From assembly GCA_037576195.1 (NCBI GenBank), contig CM075102.1, positions 124,001 to 188,000 on the forward strand: a stretch of 64,000 bases of DNA, read 5' to 3'. The notes beneath the pieces were generated by a model. The model did no database searches, was not told where the DNA came from, and worked only from the letters and a program-made list of their open reading frames with translations. Positions 33,301 to 45,169 of the stretch are shown piece after piece. This DNA comes from Phytoseiulus persimilis. Lineage: Eukaryota > Arthropoda > Arachnida > Mesostigmata > Phytoseiidae. Within the stretch, counting starts at the first letter, position 1. Each line of letters starts with the position of its first letter. The translations under genes and the position numbers were made by a program.

Positions 33301-35692
33301 CGTGCAGGGAATTCGGGAGGGAATTCAAATGTTTTGAACCTAGTCAAGCGCGACTGGAAAAGCGTTGTGGGCAATGTGGCCGGTTGAAGCGTTTCCTTGG
33401 TGTTAGCGTCTGGCGTGCAACAGATTTGCGTTAGAATAGGTGGAGAGAAGAGGGGACGCCAAAGCGCACCTAGAAGCACTCTCCAACGCACAGCAGTCGC
33501 ATCCCAACCCTCGGGATAGGCCCGAGGAATATTCCAAGGGAAGTAAATCGAGGAGATGGAGGAGAAGTAAAGGAGACCTACTTTTCGGAGAGCAATGGTC
33601 GTAGCGCGGACAGCACTCGCCGGGGTTGTAACGGGCAGTGCAGTCGTTTCGGAAAGTGCAGCTGACCAACGAACAGGTTATTGAAGCTCCCTACCAAAAT
33701 ATGAAGTCGTGAGGGTGGAAACTGGTGATCTGTCGATTGATGAGAGCATTCCATTTTGTTTCACGGAAAGAAACTCCCCCGCAGGGAATCGATTGCCAGA
33801 AATCATGACAGACACAGTCACAACGATCTCGTCACAACGGAGGCCATTGTAACGCCGGGTGAAAGAGTTTCTGTTCCGAGCGCCGTACATAGTAGGTGAA
33901 ACTCTTCTCGATAAAAGTCCTCTCTTCACGTTGGGACTCGCGTCACAACGAATAGAAACGAGAGATATCAGGCGTCGGTTCCACTGATGGTGATCGCTCT
34001 GCATGCACTAAGTCTGTGAACGATTGTTCTAGCTCCGAATTCCGTCTCGATACTCTCAGACCGGACCATGGATACCGCAGGTAAGAGAAGCGACGAACGA
34101 GCGGCAGAATCCGTGGAGGAAAAGATACTAGTAGTACCAGCTTCCTGCGCATTATGGATTGCGTCTTCGCCCCCAAAAATCAATGCTGCAGACAAAACCT
34201 CTCAATACTACACCCATTGGAACTCTCGTTCCGAGTTTTTCCGTGTGATCTGTGCATGATCTGTGTTGATTTTTTTCTTACTCAAGAGATCAAGGAAGTA
34301 TTCGAGATTTCAGACCTTGGAACGATCTCGGTTGCCCAAGATCCGTGCGAGAACGCGAATTCAATCATCTGATCGAGGGGTAAATCTCTCACTTGGCTCG
34401 ACACAGCTCTTGGATGGGTGAAACATCGGCTGAGAGTGGAGGAACCTATCAGGCTCGTTATCACGGATTTCATCTACAACGAGCTGGTTTCGACGATCCT
34501 GCGAGCTCCGTTGCAACGAGATTCCACAGTGGATATATCCGATTACAGCACGAAGTGTGATCCGTGGAAGGCTTGATATTGGCTGAATTTCGAAGCATCA
34601 CTCACCTGACAATAACACGTATAGCAAGGAGAACCCGTGTTCGGAATAACTTGTCCGTCAGAATAAAACTGACCGTCGTGTTCGCATCCATCTGGAGGTC
34701 AGAGTTAGCGATCGCGGTTGAATATCATCCGAATTCAGATCGAGTCGCGACTCGGAACTGGGGCCACCACGCATCTCAAACTCACCGCAGTGATAATCGG
34801 GGCAGCACTGTCCTTCTCGTCTGACAGCTTTGCAATGAGGCTTCAGCTCGCAGTCTTTCAGTACGCAGGCGAAACCGGGGGGACGGCAGTAGCAGCTCTG
34901 CGGGAGAATGGTTTGGGATTATACTTCGGCGAGTTCCACTTTCCTCGAGGATTTTTTCGCGAGCGCTCTTACCTCGCAAGGGTTGTCCGTCGGAATCTTC
35001 TCGTTGTTCTGGTATACGACGCCGTCCACGTTACAGACTTCCGGGGAGAATGCGAGAGCTTAGTAATTTTGACGTGAAATACTTTCATGATCAAGCGCAA
35101 GTGCAAATTCGATGCCTGAACACCAACGGTTTGCTTCGAGAAGAGCGAGTGCTCAGTTCTTCACAACGCTCGAGAAAGGCGCGGAGCGAAGTTATTCTAG
35201 TTCATTGTTCATCGAGTTGTTCTGTATCTCATCACTTCGCGGCCGTCGACGCAGATCCCTCCCGCCCCGCCGTCAAAAGGACGCGAGCGAAAGCAAACAT
35301 GTTTCGGAATGCCATCTCGGTCCTCACCTGAAGTCCACCCAGAACCTTGTCCGCACGCAATAAGAAACCGAATATACTTGATGAGTTCCCGTCATTAAGC
35401 AAGGATCTTGCATAGGGGAGAAATCTCTAGAAATTACCTGTTCCGTTGGCGATGTAGAATGCTGCACGTTTCATGAGCGACAAGCTTTCTGCGAAGATGT
35501 CGAGAGCATGAAATACGATAGGAGGCGATCGAGCCCATTCACCCTGAGGACTCGATATCAGGATCGAATCTCGGGGGTATTCGATACCGTGGAGGAGTTC
35601 GCATTCTAATACTCACTTGCATCGACGGTCTGAGTGCTGAGTACCATGAATACGATAATTGCACCCACTGCTCTAGCTTTGTGTTCCGCCAT
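30379..35692 (-). CDS. Secreted protein with two VWC domains and mucin-like tail, 15 exons
   Basis: Exons (minus): 35617-35692, 35438-35488, 34973-35037, 34786-34897, 34606-34691, 33582-33690, 33206-33409, 32912-32974, 32589-32648, 31835-32310, 31588-31744, 31428-31508, 31096-31299, 30654-30742, 30379-30561. Every phase closes, giving about 671 aa. Exon 1 is a signal peptide (MAEHKARAVGAIIVFMVLST). Two complete von Willebrand C domains follow, each split over two exons: CNVDGVVYQNNEKIPTDNPC...QCCPDYHC and CEHDGQFYSDGQVIPN...GECCPRYDHC. The rest is Pro/Thr/Ser-rich. Exon 10 holds long Thr runs (TTTTTTTTTTTPPPKPT), expected to be heavily O-glycosylated, then acidic linkers and a Ser/Thr-rich C-terminus. 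VWC plus PTS mucin recalls tenectin-type arthropod extracellular-matrix proteins, but I do not claim orthology. The donor after residue VAVED (GTGAGC) was chosen over an unspliced alternative. Confidence 0.85.
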
Positions 35693-38600
35693 GATGGGAA
35701 TGGGATCGACGGATCGTCAGAGCCTGGAATAACAACAACCGATTGAGACTTTGATCTCCCTCGCGGCTTTCTCCCTTGATGGACATCGTGGAGAGAGCTC
35801 TCCAGGAGCAGCGAGGGATTTCGACCCGTCAGCGCAGCGAGCGACTCCCGATCTGGTAATCACCGGACTCAACGAGCGAATCCTATTATCTCAGTCGATG
35901 AATATTTTCTAGTTATTATCATGCATCCCTCCCAGAACGATACGAGCACTCTGCAGCGTCGAAACGCACATGCCTCTTTCGGCTGGAAGAGGCTCATCTC
36001 ACGACTCTGATCGCCTGAGTCTCGATCGTCTTTACGGCCGTCATTCTGTCGCGACGCCCGACCAGAGAGTTTCGTCGCGCTGGATACCATCCGTTCATCA
36101 GGCGAGAAACGTGAGGTGCTCTGACTCGATGCGCAAGAATCGCTCGGTGCGTGAGGGTACCCCCGAGCTCCGTCGTTGGCGGGAAATAATCGTCACACGA
36201 TACAACCAATCGAACATGTCGAGGCACTAGACCCCTGCCTCAAGCGAACCGGAACGGACCCTTCGCAAGGCCCTGCTCGACACTTGTTTTTTTTTTCTCA
36301 TGCCCCGGAACCCTTCTGAGGAGTGTTCCTCCGCTTGATCCTGCGCAGATTCGAGATGTAAGAGCTCGAGAACGTGCTGCCAACCGGTGCTCAGGTCCGC
36401 AGCGATCACTCGCCATTGGACTCGAACCCGTGTCTGCTCATCGACGTCTTCTTACGCCTGATGAGGGTTGGCACGTTCGAACTTCGGTTCCAGAGAGCAC
36501 TCATCGTCGCCAATAACGTAGTGCGCGTTGTCGTCGAGATCAGCCGCACAACGAACCGTCAAAAGGTGACCAAAAGACTGAGTATATCGATTGGTGGCCG
36601 CCCGCTGCTTCGTCGGTCTGTAGGACGAACCAACCTCGCCCGTTTCAGCATAACTCTCTTTGCTTGCCCTCCACCCAAAACAAAAAAGGAATCGCAGAGC
36701 ATTCTGTTAAAATTAGTCGAATTCAGAATACAATAGAATGTCAATGTCAGCGTTCCCTTCGTTTGTGTCGATCAAAAAAGATCGCCTTGACGCGCACGGG
36801 CGGTCGGCCGACTCGACGGACAGCCTTTGCGCTTCGTTATCTGCTGCTGCGGCTGGTCTGAGCCCTTTGTGGCCACTGTCACAGACCGCTTCTGTGCCGC
36901 TAGCCACTGTTCTTCACCGCAGCGGCACCGAGTGCTCGAACAGCATTGCGTAAGAGAATGCAGCGTCTTCTTCTGGCCCACGGCTGAGTTTAGTTAGCCT
37001 TCTACTGACGATGACGCTCCGCTCGAGCGTGTGTGGGAAGTTATCGTCACCGTCTTCCCCGTACAGGCGCTTATCGTACGCTGTCGACGATGGTAATTCG
37101 TGCCGACCATCGAACATGAACTCCGATTCAGCGCCATCTTTACGGACGGAATTTCTTCTCGCGTCGAATCCGTTCCGAATATCGCTCAGGTGGTTCGACA
37201 CTGGCCGTTAAATGCGAAACAAGCTCCTGTTCACTCTCAGGTGGGAGGCAACGTTTTTCGCCGGAGCTTGAGACATCCTTTCAAGCCTGAATGATCGTCC
37301 CCCGAATCGTGAGGCAGGAAAGGTCACAGGGCGGCTTCTCCATGCGGAGTTGATACGGAGAATAGATTTTCAAGAGGAAATATCTGCTGGTACGACTAGC
37401 CAGGAGCGTGGAATCGGACATTGTTGCGCACGCGCTGCTGGTGGGAGCCCGAAAGTTAGCATCCGCGTCACCCACACCATTGGGCCAATGATTTGTGAAT
37501 CGACTGATGCTACGCCGTAACGGAACAGGATTCGCTCCTTCATCTTTCGCCTTGGGGCTGCAACCTTGAACTACAACAATGACAAAATCCCCAAAGAGCG
37601 CGGATTCACGGTCGCGCCTGGCCTCTGGCTGGGCTCCAACGGCCTTGACCTGGAACCTTCGAAGCCTCAAATTTTGAGCCCAGGCTCCGTTTTGTCGACA
37701 TCGTTGAGCAGAGTTCAAGCCTCGGCTTCGTTATCTTTACCACGCCGTAGAGTGATAACTGATGCGGGGCTGCTAATTATTCTGAGTCTCGGAGGTCGAA
37801 AGTTCGCCTCGCGTTACAGCGATGCATTCGCCGCCCGTCTTCTGGATGTTCTGGAGAGCCGCTAGATGCTCGAAGAGGAAAACCGCACAGCGCTCCTGTT
37901 GCCTGAGGTCGTAGGTTGGAAACAACGCTCATCGAACTCAGTCGAACACTGACCATGAGAGGTCTGAGAATCTCCGAAGCGTGGACTCCTCGGCATGCAC
38001 TCCATAGAAAGGTTGCCTTTGCCCTGGAGCTCCTCCCAAGTCGTAGTTATCGATATTGGAAATTGGCGGAGAGAATTTTCGAGAAATTTCCATACCTCTC
38101 AGTATCCACAACGTCTGTTCCGAAAGGTTTCAATATGAGAACATCACACGGAGTCGGCCGGCTCCAAGAACGAATTCGCGCTGACACTCTAATCCTTTTG
38201 AACGAATGTTCGATGAAGTCACTGAGTTAATACTGAAGAGTTGCGTTCCACTCGAAGTCAATCGTGATCACGGTGAACCCTCGTCTCTTCGTTTGACAGT
38301 CGGTGGGGATCGGCGGCAACACGTTCTTTAGTTCTCTTGAACAGGCGAGGGAGCGATGAGCGAGGGTCAGGCACGGAGCCGATGACTCAATCCGACTCAC
38401 AGCCCCTACCGGAGAACTCTTCGATATCCACGTCGAGTTACGTGTGGAGTGAATAACATTCGTCCTGAGAGGACCATAACTAGATAAGGAGAGAACGGAT
38501 AAATGGGTTGCCCTTGACACGAGCCCGATTCGCGGTGCCTCCGGTTCTCCCCGATAGCTTCGGCGAAGCATGATACGGGCAGTCCAATCCAAATCGTCGG

Positions 38601-40274
38601 AAATCGTCGCACATTATCAGAGAAAGCATCCCGATTTTAGCGCCATCCGATCTCCAAGCGAATATGACTCACAGTTTCCCGCTCTCGACGGCTGTGGAGT
38701 GGAGCTGCAGCTGGAAGTTCGCGTTCTTCTGAACGCCAACCAAGCTTCGAAGCGGGCGTATATCCTAAAAAAGGGGGTTGGAGATAACAGGATGTGTTTT
38801 TTTTCTCCTCGCAGGTGTGTCGCGTGACTGAGGCTCTAATGGTAGATGATCGTTTTTCTTGAGAATGTCTCGCTGCAAATGGGTCGCTCTGCAGCCTAGT
38901 TATCGAGTGATAGTGACGAAGTCAACGAATATAACCAAGACGTGAGATTGACTCTTCGCGTCATGCATGGAGCCTTCTGAAAAGTTCGCATTGGGTTCGT
39001 CCAGGCCCGATTTTCAAGATCAGTGCTCACCGCCTTCTGCCATCAGCAGCAAGATTAACACAACACGCACAGAAACTGAATGGATGCCGCAAAACGACCT
39101 TGGACCACAGAAGACGACAAACCGACTGACGGTTGCTGATTCGCCTGCTCACTGGGTCGCTTTGGTCTCTGTGATGGGACATACTGAAGACAATGCTTTT
39201 TGTGAGACACGAATTGCTGATCAGAAGCCGAGAAGCAAGGTGTCTGTCTGCCTGCGTCGAACCGAAACCATGGAGACAAAAGTTCTGCGACAATCAGTGA
39301 GCTGACGGATAAACAGCAACACCGACGTTTGAGCTATGTTGGAGGTGTAAGCGGATGGACGGACAAACGAAAGTAGCGACGAAGGCACACGGGACGATAC
39401 TGAATGTTGAAAGAAGTCTCGATCACTGGAGATCCAAGCAGCACGGACAGACTGATAAACAGACGACACCAAAACAGACGGCGGACTGGCGGACCAGCTC
39501 CCAAGGAAGTTGCTCCGACGAATGATTCCTACGACACCACGCCGAAGCTGCTCATTGTCTCTTGACACCTCGGGTCGAATTCTTAACTCAAGGTAGGATC
39601 GCCTCGAAACACAAGTCAACTGGTGAGGCTTAAGAGAAACTCCGCACTTGTTCCAGTTCTTCTTGTAATTGCCATCATTGACAGTGCTGCCTTTGACAGC
39701 CGGCTCTGGCCATGGATCTCTCGAAAGAGGCGCGTTGAAGCGAGACAATAATTTTCTCGAAGAATACCTCTAGTCCGATGACCACTGGAACGCAAAGTGG
39801 TCATTACCAAGCGTTAAACACAAGCCCTCCCGGGGGTTGGATTCTTCAAGTTTCTCACAGCAAACACGTTGTCCTCGATCAGCTGGGAGCTAAGGACAAA
39901 AATGGGACCAACAACGCATCAACGTTCTCATCGGAAAATACGGCCGTCTCCTGGAGGAAGACGTTTCGAGTCGGAATCGATGTGACACACATTTTCAAGT
40001 CGGAACGCAACATCGAGCTTTTCCGGAGCTCCCTCGCGACGTACCCAACCGCAATCTCGGAGAAGACGAAAGAGGGATGCGAACAAGAGGTTCTCCGATT
40101 GTCAGTATGGAGCCGATCGGAATTTGGAAGGGAGGAGGGGGGAGTGGAGGATCTAGGAAGCGAAGGTTTTCATCAACCACTGGAATCGACCTTTCACCGC
40201 AACTCGGGCCAATCGACAAAAACAAGCATGAAATCGGAACAACAAGCTGACAGCGCTTCAACTCAAGTTAGACG
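35693..40274. other. 4.5 kb without a recognised gene
   Basis: Its left end must hold the promoter and 5' UTR of the VWC/mucin gene. Many 60-170 codon frames overlap on both strands (for example 37281-37718 -, 38227-38592 -, 39221-39748 -, 39778-40299 +) without domains or joinable splice sites. The frame at 39778-40299 (+) runs into the 3' UTR of the convergent rabenosyn gene. Around 39160-39480 the sequence is rich in GACAGAC/GTCTGTC words. Non-coding exons or diverged repeats are likely. Confidence 0.4.
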
Positions 40275-40280
40275 TTTATT
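40275..40280 (-). terminator. Poly(A) signal of rabenosyn-5
   Basis: AATAAA on the minus strand about 70 bases after the stop codon at 40349-40351. Confidence 0.75.
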
Positions 40281-40348
40281 CAAAAACTTTAACGGGTAAG
40301 ATTTGAGTTTGGATAGCACGAGGACAATAGAACGAGTTTCTAAGTTCC

Positions 40349-43300
40349 TCAACTCCTCATTCCGGCAGCTATTTCTAGCTGGCGCAAGTTCTCGGTAAGT
40401 GCGCTGACCTCGTCCATTCTGTTCGCAGCTCGAGCCTGGAAATAGGGGTTTGTCGATTGTGGCTACCATACCATCCCTCCGGGGGCCCAGGGCAGATGAT
40501 GGAGAGGTGAAACTCACTTGTTCGAGGAAAGCTTTTATATTCCTTATCTGTTGCTTCAGCGGATCCTCGTCTTCCTCTTCACGTGGAACTGTTTCAACTG
40601 AAGGAGTCCACCCGCCAGCAACCATGGTGGTGGTCGCGTGAGCTACCGGACGTTCAACTCTCCTCTTGGCCTGTGACAGTTTTGCAAGTCAGCTGTTAGC
40701 GTTTACTCGGAATCACGATGTCAATTACATTGAAACCGAATGCGTTAATGATCCAACCTCCTCGCGTCTCTGTTGAGCGAGTCGCTCCAAAAGCTGAGCC
40801 TCAGGAAGATGAGGTAAAGTTACGAGGAGGTCTCTGACGAACTGCGATGTGGCAGCCCTGCAGAAATTCAACCCGTCCAAATGAATCGGTGAAGAAGATA
40901 TTTCTGATAATACAATCCGAGCCCGTGGAAGCCAACGGATTTGCTGCGTAGGATAACCGCACCATGCCGAATAAAGGAGGAAATCCAAATGAGCGAGATA
41001 TGTTCTCACAACAGACCTGACGAGCATTCTCAGCTGCCCGTGACGTGGGGAGAACTGTGGGTCTTTAGAGGTATCGCCGATTTTTTTTGCAATCGAATCT
41101 GCTTTCTCCGCATGTTTGAGAATTGCCATGCGGAGCTCCTGTGCTTCCAGCAACGCTGTGGAATCAGCGATTCGCCATAAGAAGGTCAGTTCATCGCTGG
41201 AACCTTGACTATGTTCTTACGGCAACTCACATCCATCGCCCGCCATCAGGGCGTCGGACACATTCATGTACTGTGCTTTGAGATCCAGACATCTATCCAT
41301 CGAGTCCCTTGAAATTTCGTCGTAATAAGCTTGAGTTCATCGTATCCCGAGAAACCCTCAGAGAACTTGATCTGTAGTGTACCACACGGTCAACTAATTT
41401 CGTGCAAGGAACCAAGGCATCCCTACCTCATCCTCTTGTAAGCCTCCTGAAGGTGGTCTATCGCGCTTCCCTGGGTAATGACTTGCTGCTTCCTGCATAG
41501 AAGTTTGAAGCAGTCCGCACAGCAGCTGAAATATCCCCGAGTTCCTCTTGATAATGAAAACTGCTCTAGATTCCTCTGCTCTATCGAGAGAATTATCTAC
41601 ACCAGTGGTTCCCAACCGGGGGCCTGCGGATTCTGGGGGGTCCATCAAGCTTTTCCGGAGGTCCTCGATGCGATCAAATGCTCCACGACGAATCGAGTCG
41701 AGAACACGGTCGGAGCAAACGTGAAGCATCCGACTTGCTGATTCTTGACACAGCATCTTAAACTCGCTGAACTCGTCGCGCGATCGTGCCACGAGCGGGT
41801 AACCCGCCATGAGCAGTCGTCCGAGATCGAAAATGCATGATCTCTCCGTATTCGAGTTGAATTTGATCTAAATGCGTTCCGGCGAACGAATTTTCCCGTT
41901 CCACCGGAAGAATGAGATACAGGAGGGCTTCGCCAGCGTAGTTATTGCGCGTGGCCCTCAATCATTCGGGCCATCAACGGCGTGATGGTGGCTCCCCTTC
42001 TCTTAGCGCCATGAAGCGCGTTTTCTACGTCTCTCCAAGAAGTTCGGGAGCAGGGAAGGGCCATCACCATACGCGAACTTCATTCCTTGACCACCTCGGC
42101 GTACTCTGCATCGTCATCTTCAGCAGCAATCGTCGTCCTCAGAGATTGTGGACTCGTCTACTGTGGGTTCGTGCACGCGAGTTGACAATAGAAAGTAAAT
42201 TGTCGACACTGCATTGTTCTTCTTTAATTGACCAGGCACTCCCAATGGCAACAGGCATCAGATATTAAGATGGGGAAGTGATAGTATGAGCATGGGAGGA
42301 CGGTCATCCGGGACCCCCGCGAGGTCCGCCGACTCAACAGAGTTAGAAACCCCCTGATATTTACGATCGCGAATCGGGAGATCTCCTCACCGGAGCTGTA
42401 GCACTGGTATAGTGTTCCCTATTTGACCTTGGAGAAGCTGCTGTGCGAGTGCATTGTCGACAAATCTAGAGCACTCCTGACAGGTTATCGCTCCGCATAA
42501 TCTGGAACAAGAAAAATGCTTGAGAAGATAATTTCAGATGAGTAGTTGAGCCCCAAATCCGGGAATCGCAATGGCAACGCTCTCATTTTCAGAGTTGGAA
42601 CCCCTTTTGGCGATTTTTCCGAAAGTGGTTCTCGCCTCTGGTTCAGCTAGTGCAATGATTCCAACCCGACCCACTTCATGAACGAATTTGATGTCGTCCG
42701 CGATGCGATCTCGTAAATTCAGGGACGGAAGCTTGATGCAAGACGATTCATCGAGCTGAGACGCTTGGTGACCGACTCACTCACCGACAATGATGTTTCC
42801 GTCGGCCCAAGAAGGGCGTGAAGTTCTCGGCGCAACGAGGACATCGGGACACCAAGCTTTCGTCGACCCATTCGACAATCTGAGACATGAAAACCACTGG
42901 TTGAACATCGTCTGCTTGAAGCATACATTATGGAATCGTTCATGTCGAGAAGCGGATAGATTTTTTCACCATCTGTTCGAATTCTCTCCTCTTCTTGTCA
43001 TTTCCTATGGGAGTTCCCGGCGCTAAGAGTTTACTCAGACGAATCACGAGCTTGTTAATCTGCGCACTGTATCGTTCAAGCCTGTCGGAGCGCGTCGCGC
43101 GGAAAATGTCCGAATGAACGATCATGAAACCCGGTTCAGACTGCTCACCGATGTCGAGTTGATTCTGAAGACAAGCCAGAAGTTTATCTCCCAGAAGAGG
43201 TCTCTCTCTCTCTCTCTCGAGGGATAAATTACAGAGTATACGTGATCGGGCGTTCCCAAACATGGTAAACTCACATATACAAGTTGCTGGGGCTGAACTG

Positions 43301-43592
43301 GAGCCGCCTCTGGTTGCCGGGGACCATTAGTTGCCCGATCTTCATTGAGCAGCTTCTTTTTTGCTTTCGCGAAAATATCCCTGAAAGAAGCGATTGCTTC
43401 GTTCGCGTCAGATTCGGGTCCCTGATGAGCAGTTTCGAAGTGCGAAGAAAGCTCAGCTGCAAAGATGAGAATTCCTGAACAGTCTAGGTTTTTTTGCAAG
43501 TCTTGGGAACCTGGATCCAAGAGAGACTCACCGATGGTCCCCAAGTCCTGCATGCATATCGGGCAGATCAGTCCTTCCCTGACTTCTGTCAT
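40349..43592 (-). CDS. Rbsn-5: Rabenosyn-5 (FYVE, Rab-binding endosomal tether), 11 exons
   Basis: An early-endosome protein that binds PI3P and Rab GTPases. Exons (minus): 43532-43592, 43275-43456, 42970-43164, 42785-42879, 42391-42501, 41427-41525, 41231-41307, 41017-41155, 40758-40857, 40518-40670, 40349-40435. Phases all close, 432 aa. Domains: N-terminal C2H2 (CPICMQDLG...LSSHFETAH), a helix LERYSAQINKLVIRLSKLL, then FYVE with EWVDES (WxxD motif), RCPRCAENF, GRRKHHCRLCGAITC (PI3P-binding basic patch) and RCCADCF. A Rab5-binding-like helical pair follows (SLLEAQELRMAILKHAEKAD; QLLERLAQQRREE). The C-terminus DPLKQQIRNIKAFLEQ...RMDEVSALTENLRQLE matches the coiled coil of vertebrate rabenosyn. 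It is much shorter than the vertebrate protein (about 780 aa): the NPF-rich region and second C-terminal Rab-binding coil are absent. Intron 5 (41526-42390) carries a transposon end. Confidence 0.96.
41598..41650 (+). mobile_element. hAT-like terminal sequence in rabenosyn intron 5
   Basis: CCAGTGGTTCCCAACCGGGG is followed by GGCCTGCGGATTCTGGGGGG. CAGTGGTTC(C/T)CAACC is a common terminus of hAT-superfamily and hAT-derived miniature elements. No matching inverted end was found before the next exon, so this is a one-ended remnant or a decayed element. Confidence 0.5.
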
Positions 43593-45169
43593 CGTTATAG
43601 GTGGCGTTGACTCGATCGGAGTTTGAACCACGGTCACGAGGAAAGGAAGTATAATCCAGCTGTCATACAGCGGTCTGCTGGGTAGCTGTCAAGGGTGGCT
43701 TACAGAACAAAACAGTCAGGCGTCGATTGATTCGGGGTGTGAGCGCAGACACAATCGGCTCTGGCTCCGGACGCACGATTCTGGCATGCGACCCGCAAGA
43801 ATTCAGGTTCTCATTGTTTTTCAGAGTCACGACCCGGTCTAGAGTTCAAGCGTATGTCTTCATAATACTTTCGGAAGGAACAAGACTGTCTCTGTCTCGA
43901 AAATACGTTCCTTCAGTGGAGCTGCAGGCGAGCCGGAATCACGCGCAAACGGAATTGAGGTTCCTCAGGGACTCAGTTCCCTGAACAACTGATTCCCCTC
44001 CTAAGAGCTATCCGGGAAAGTCTATCGAGCATTAACGATTGACACCCCCAGCGATCAGATGTTCTAGCAGAGCTGCTGTGAGCTGACCGCTCACTCGAAA
44101 CCTAGTCACAGCCTCACCATGGGCCGTATCGAAATGTCGGAACAATGTTTACAACTAGAAAGAACAGAACACAATTCCCAGATAGTGAGTCTCAGGAAGT
44201 CTCCGACCGGCTCGCAAGTCGAAGCCAGGGCATTGGTTCACTACGAAGCATGGGAAATTCCCGGTCGCGACCGCGAGAGTGTGTTCACCGTCCGTCCGCT
44301 CCACTTTCACCTGACTCCAAAAACCTCAACAAGCGCAACGGTTGTGATCCAACTATGCTTCGTTAGTTGGAGAGAAAGATTCGTAAATCGGTGCGGCGGG
44401 AATGGATCGATCCTTCGTCGGGGTTTCGCGGCATATTGAGGCATCCAAGACATCCACGTTCACGTCATGAGAACCGGGAAAACCGCCGTTCTGGTTCTCA
44501 GCGGCTATCGACCTCGATGTTTCTGCTCTAGTTTTCATGGTCGTTGCGCTTCCTATCATGCTAGACAAATGTTGAGAAACGTGTGACTTGTGCGATTCAG
44601 CTGGGCGAACCATAGAGGAGCGCTTCGGAAAGTACTTCCAGGATGGTTGGGATACTCAAGAGCAGTCAAGCTTCGAGGATCGTCTCGAACCAGCGCCTCC
44701 AAAGTGAACAAGAGTAGTTTTTGAGTACGCCTCGAACTCCTGTGTTCAGCAAGGAGAATCCATCAGAGTCTTCTGGCTCCTGTCGGAAGGTCATCTCTGT
44801 CTTTTCGATGAGCCATGTGCAGCTGGTTGAGGCAGGCTACACTGACAGGCCTGCGTACCCGCGAGCGCAGGAGCATAGAAGTTCAGTTTCCCCGAGGATC
44901 CGGAATGATCCAGATTAGGGTGGAGCAGGGAGAAAGGATGGAGTTCATGAGAACTATGGATCATGTTCGAAAACACGCGTTCCGGTGATCATCTCCCCAA
45001 TTCCAGGAACCTGCATCTTGCACCGCTGATGGAGGGTTTTCTCCGTTTCCAGGAGCTGATCACCGACAGAGTGGGAGTTGTCTTGCCTGAAACGTCAGAC
45101 TCTCTGTCAGGGTACAGCCGGGAGTCGCACACGGATAGAACACACGGAATTCGCGCCGGGAACGAGGTG
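43593..45169. other. Divergent intergenic region between rabenosyn and BTB-ZF
   Basis: It holds the promoters of two divergently transcribed genes. Short frames occur at 44119-44439 (+) and 44353-44613 (-) without recognisable domains. An upstream in-frame ATG of the BTB gene at 44963 exists, but its extra 69 residues have no domain character. Confidence 0.45.

Noticed and set aside
35327..35345. 18-nt microexon in the VWC/mucin gene
   Set aside because: Phase would allow it, but skipping it also keeps phase and gives the expected junction directly into the first VWC domain. There is no positive evidence.
39778..40299. 173-codon plus-strand frame as a gene
   Set aside because: It overlaps the 3' UTR and poly(A) signal of rabenosyn-5, has no recognisable domain, and the antisense frame over the same bases is equally open.
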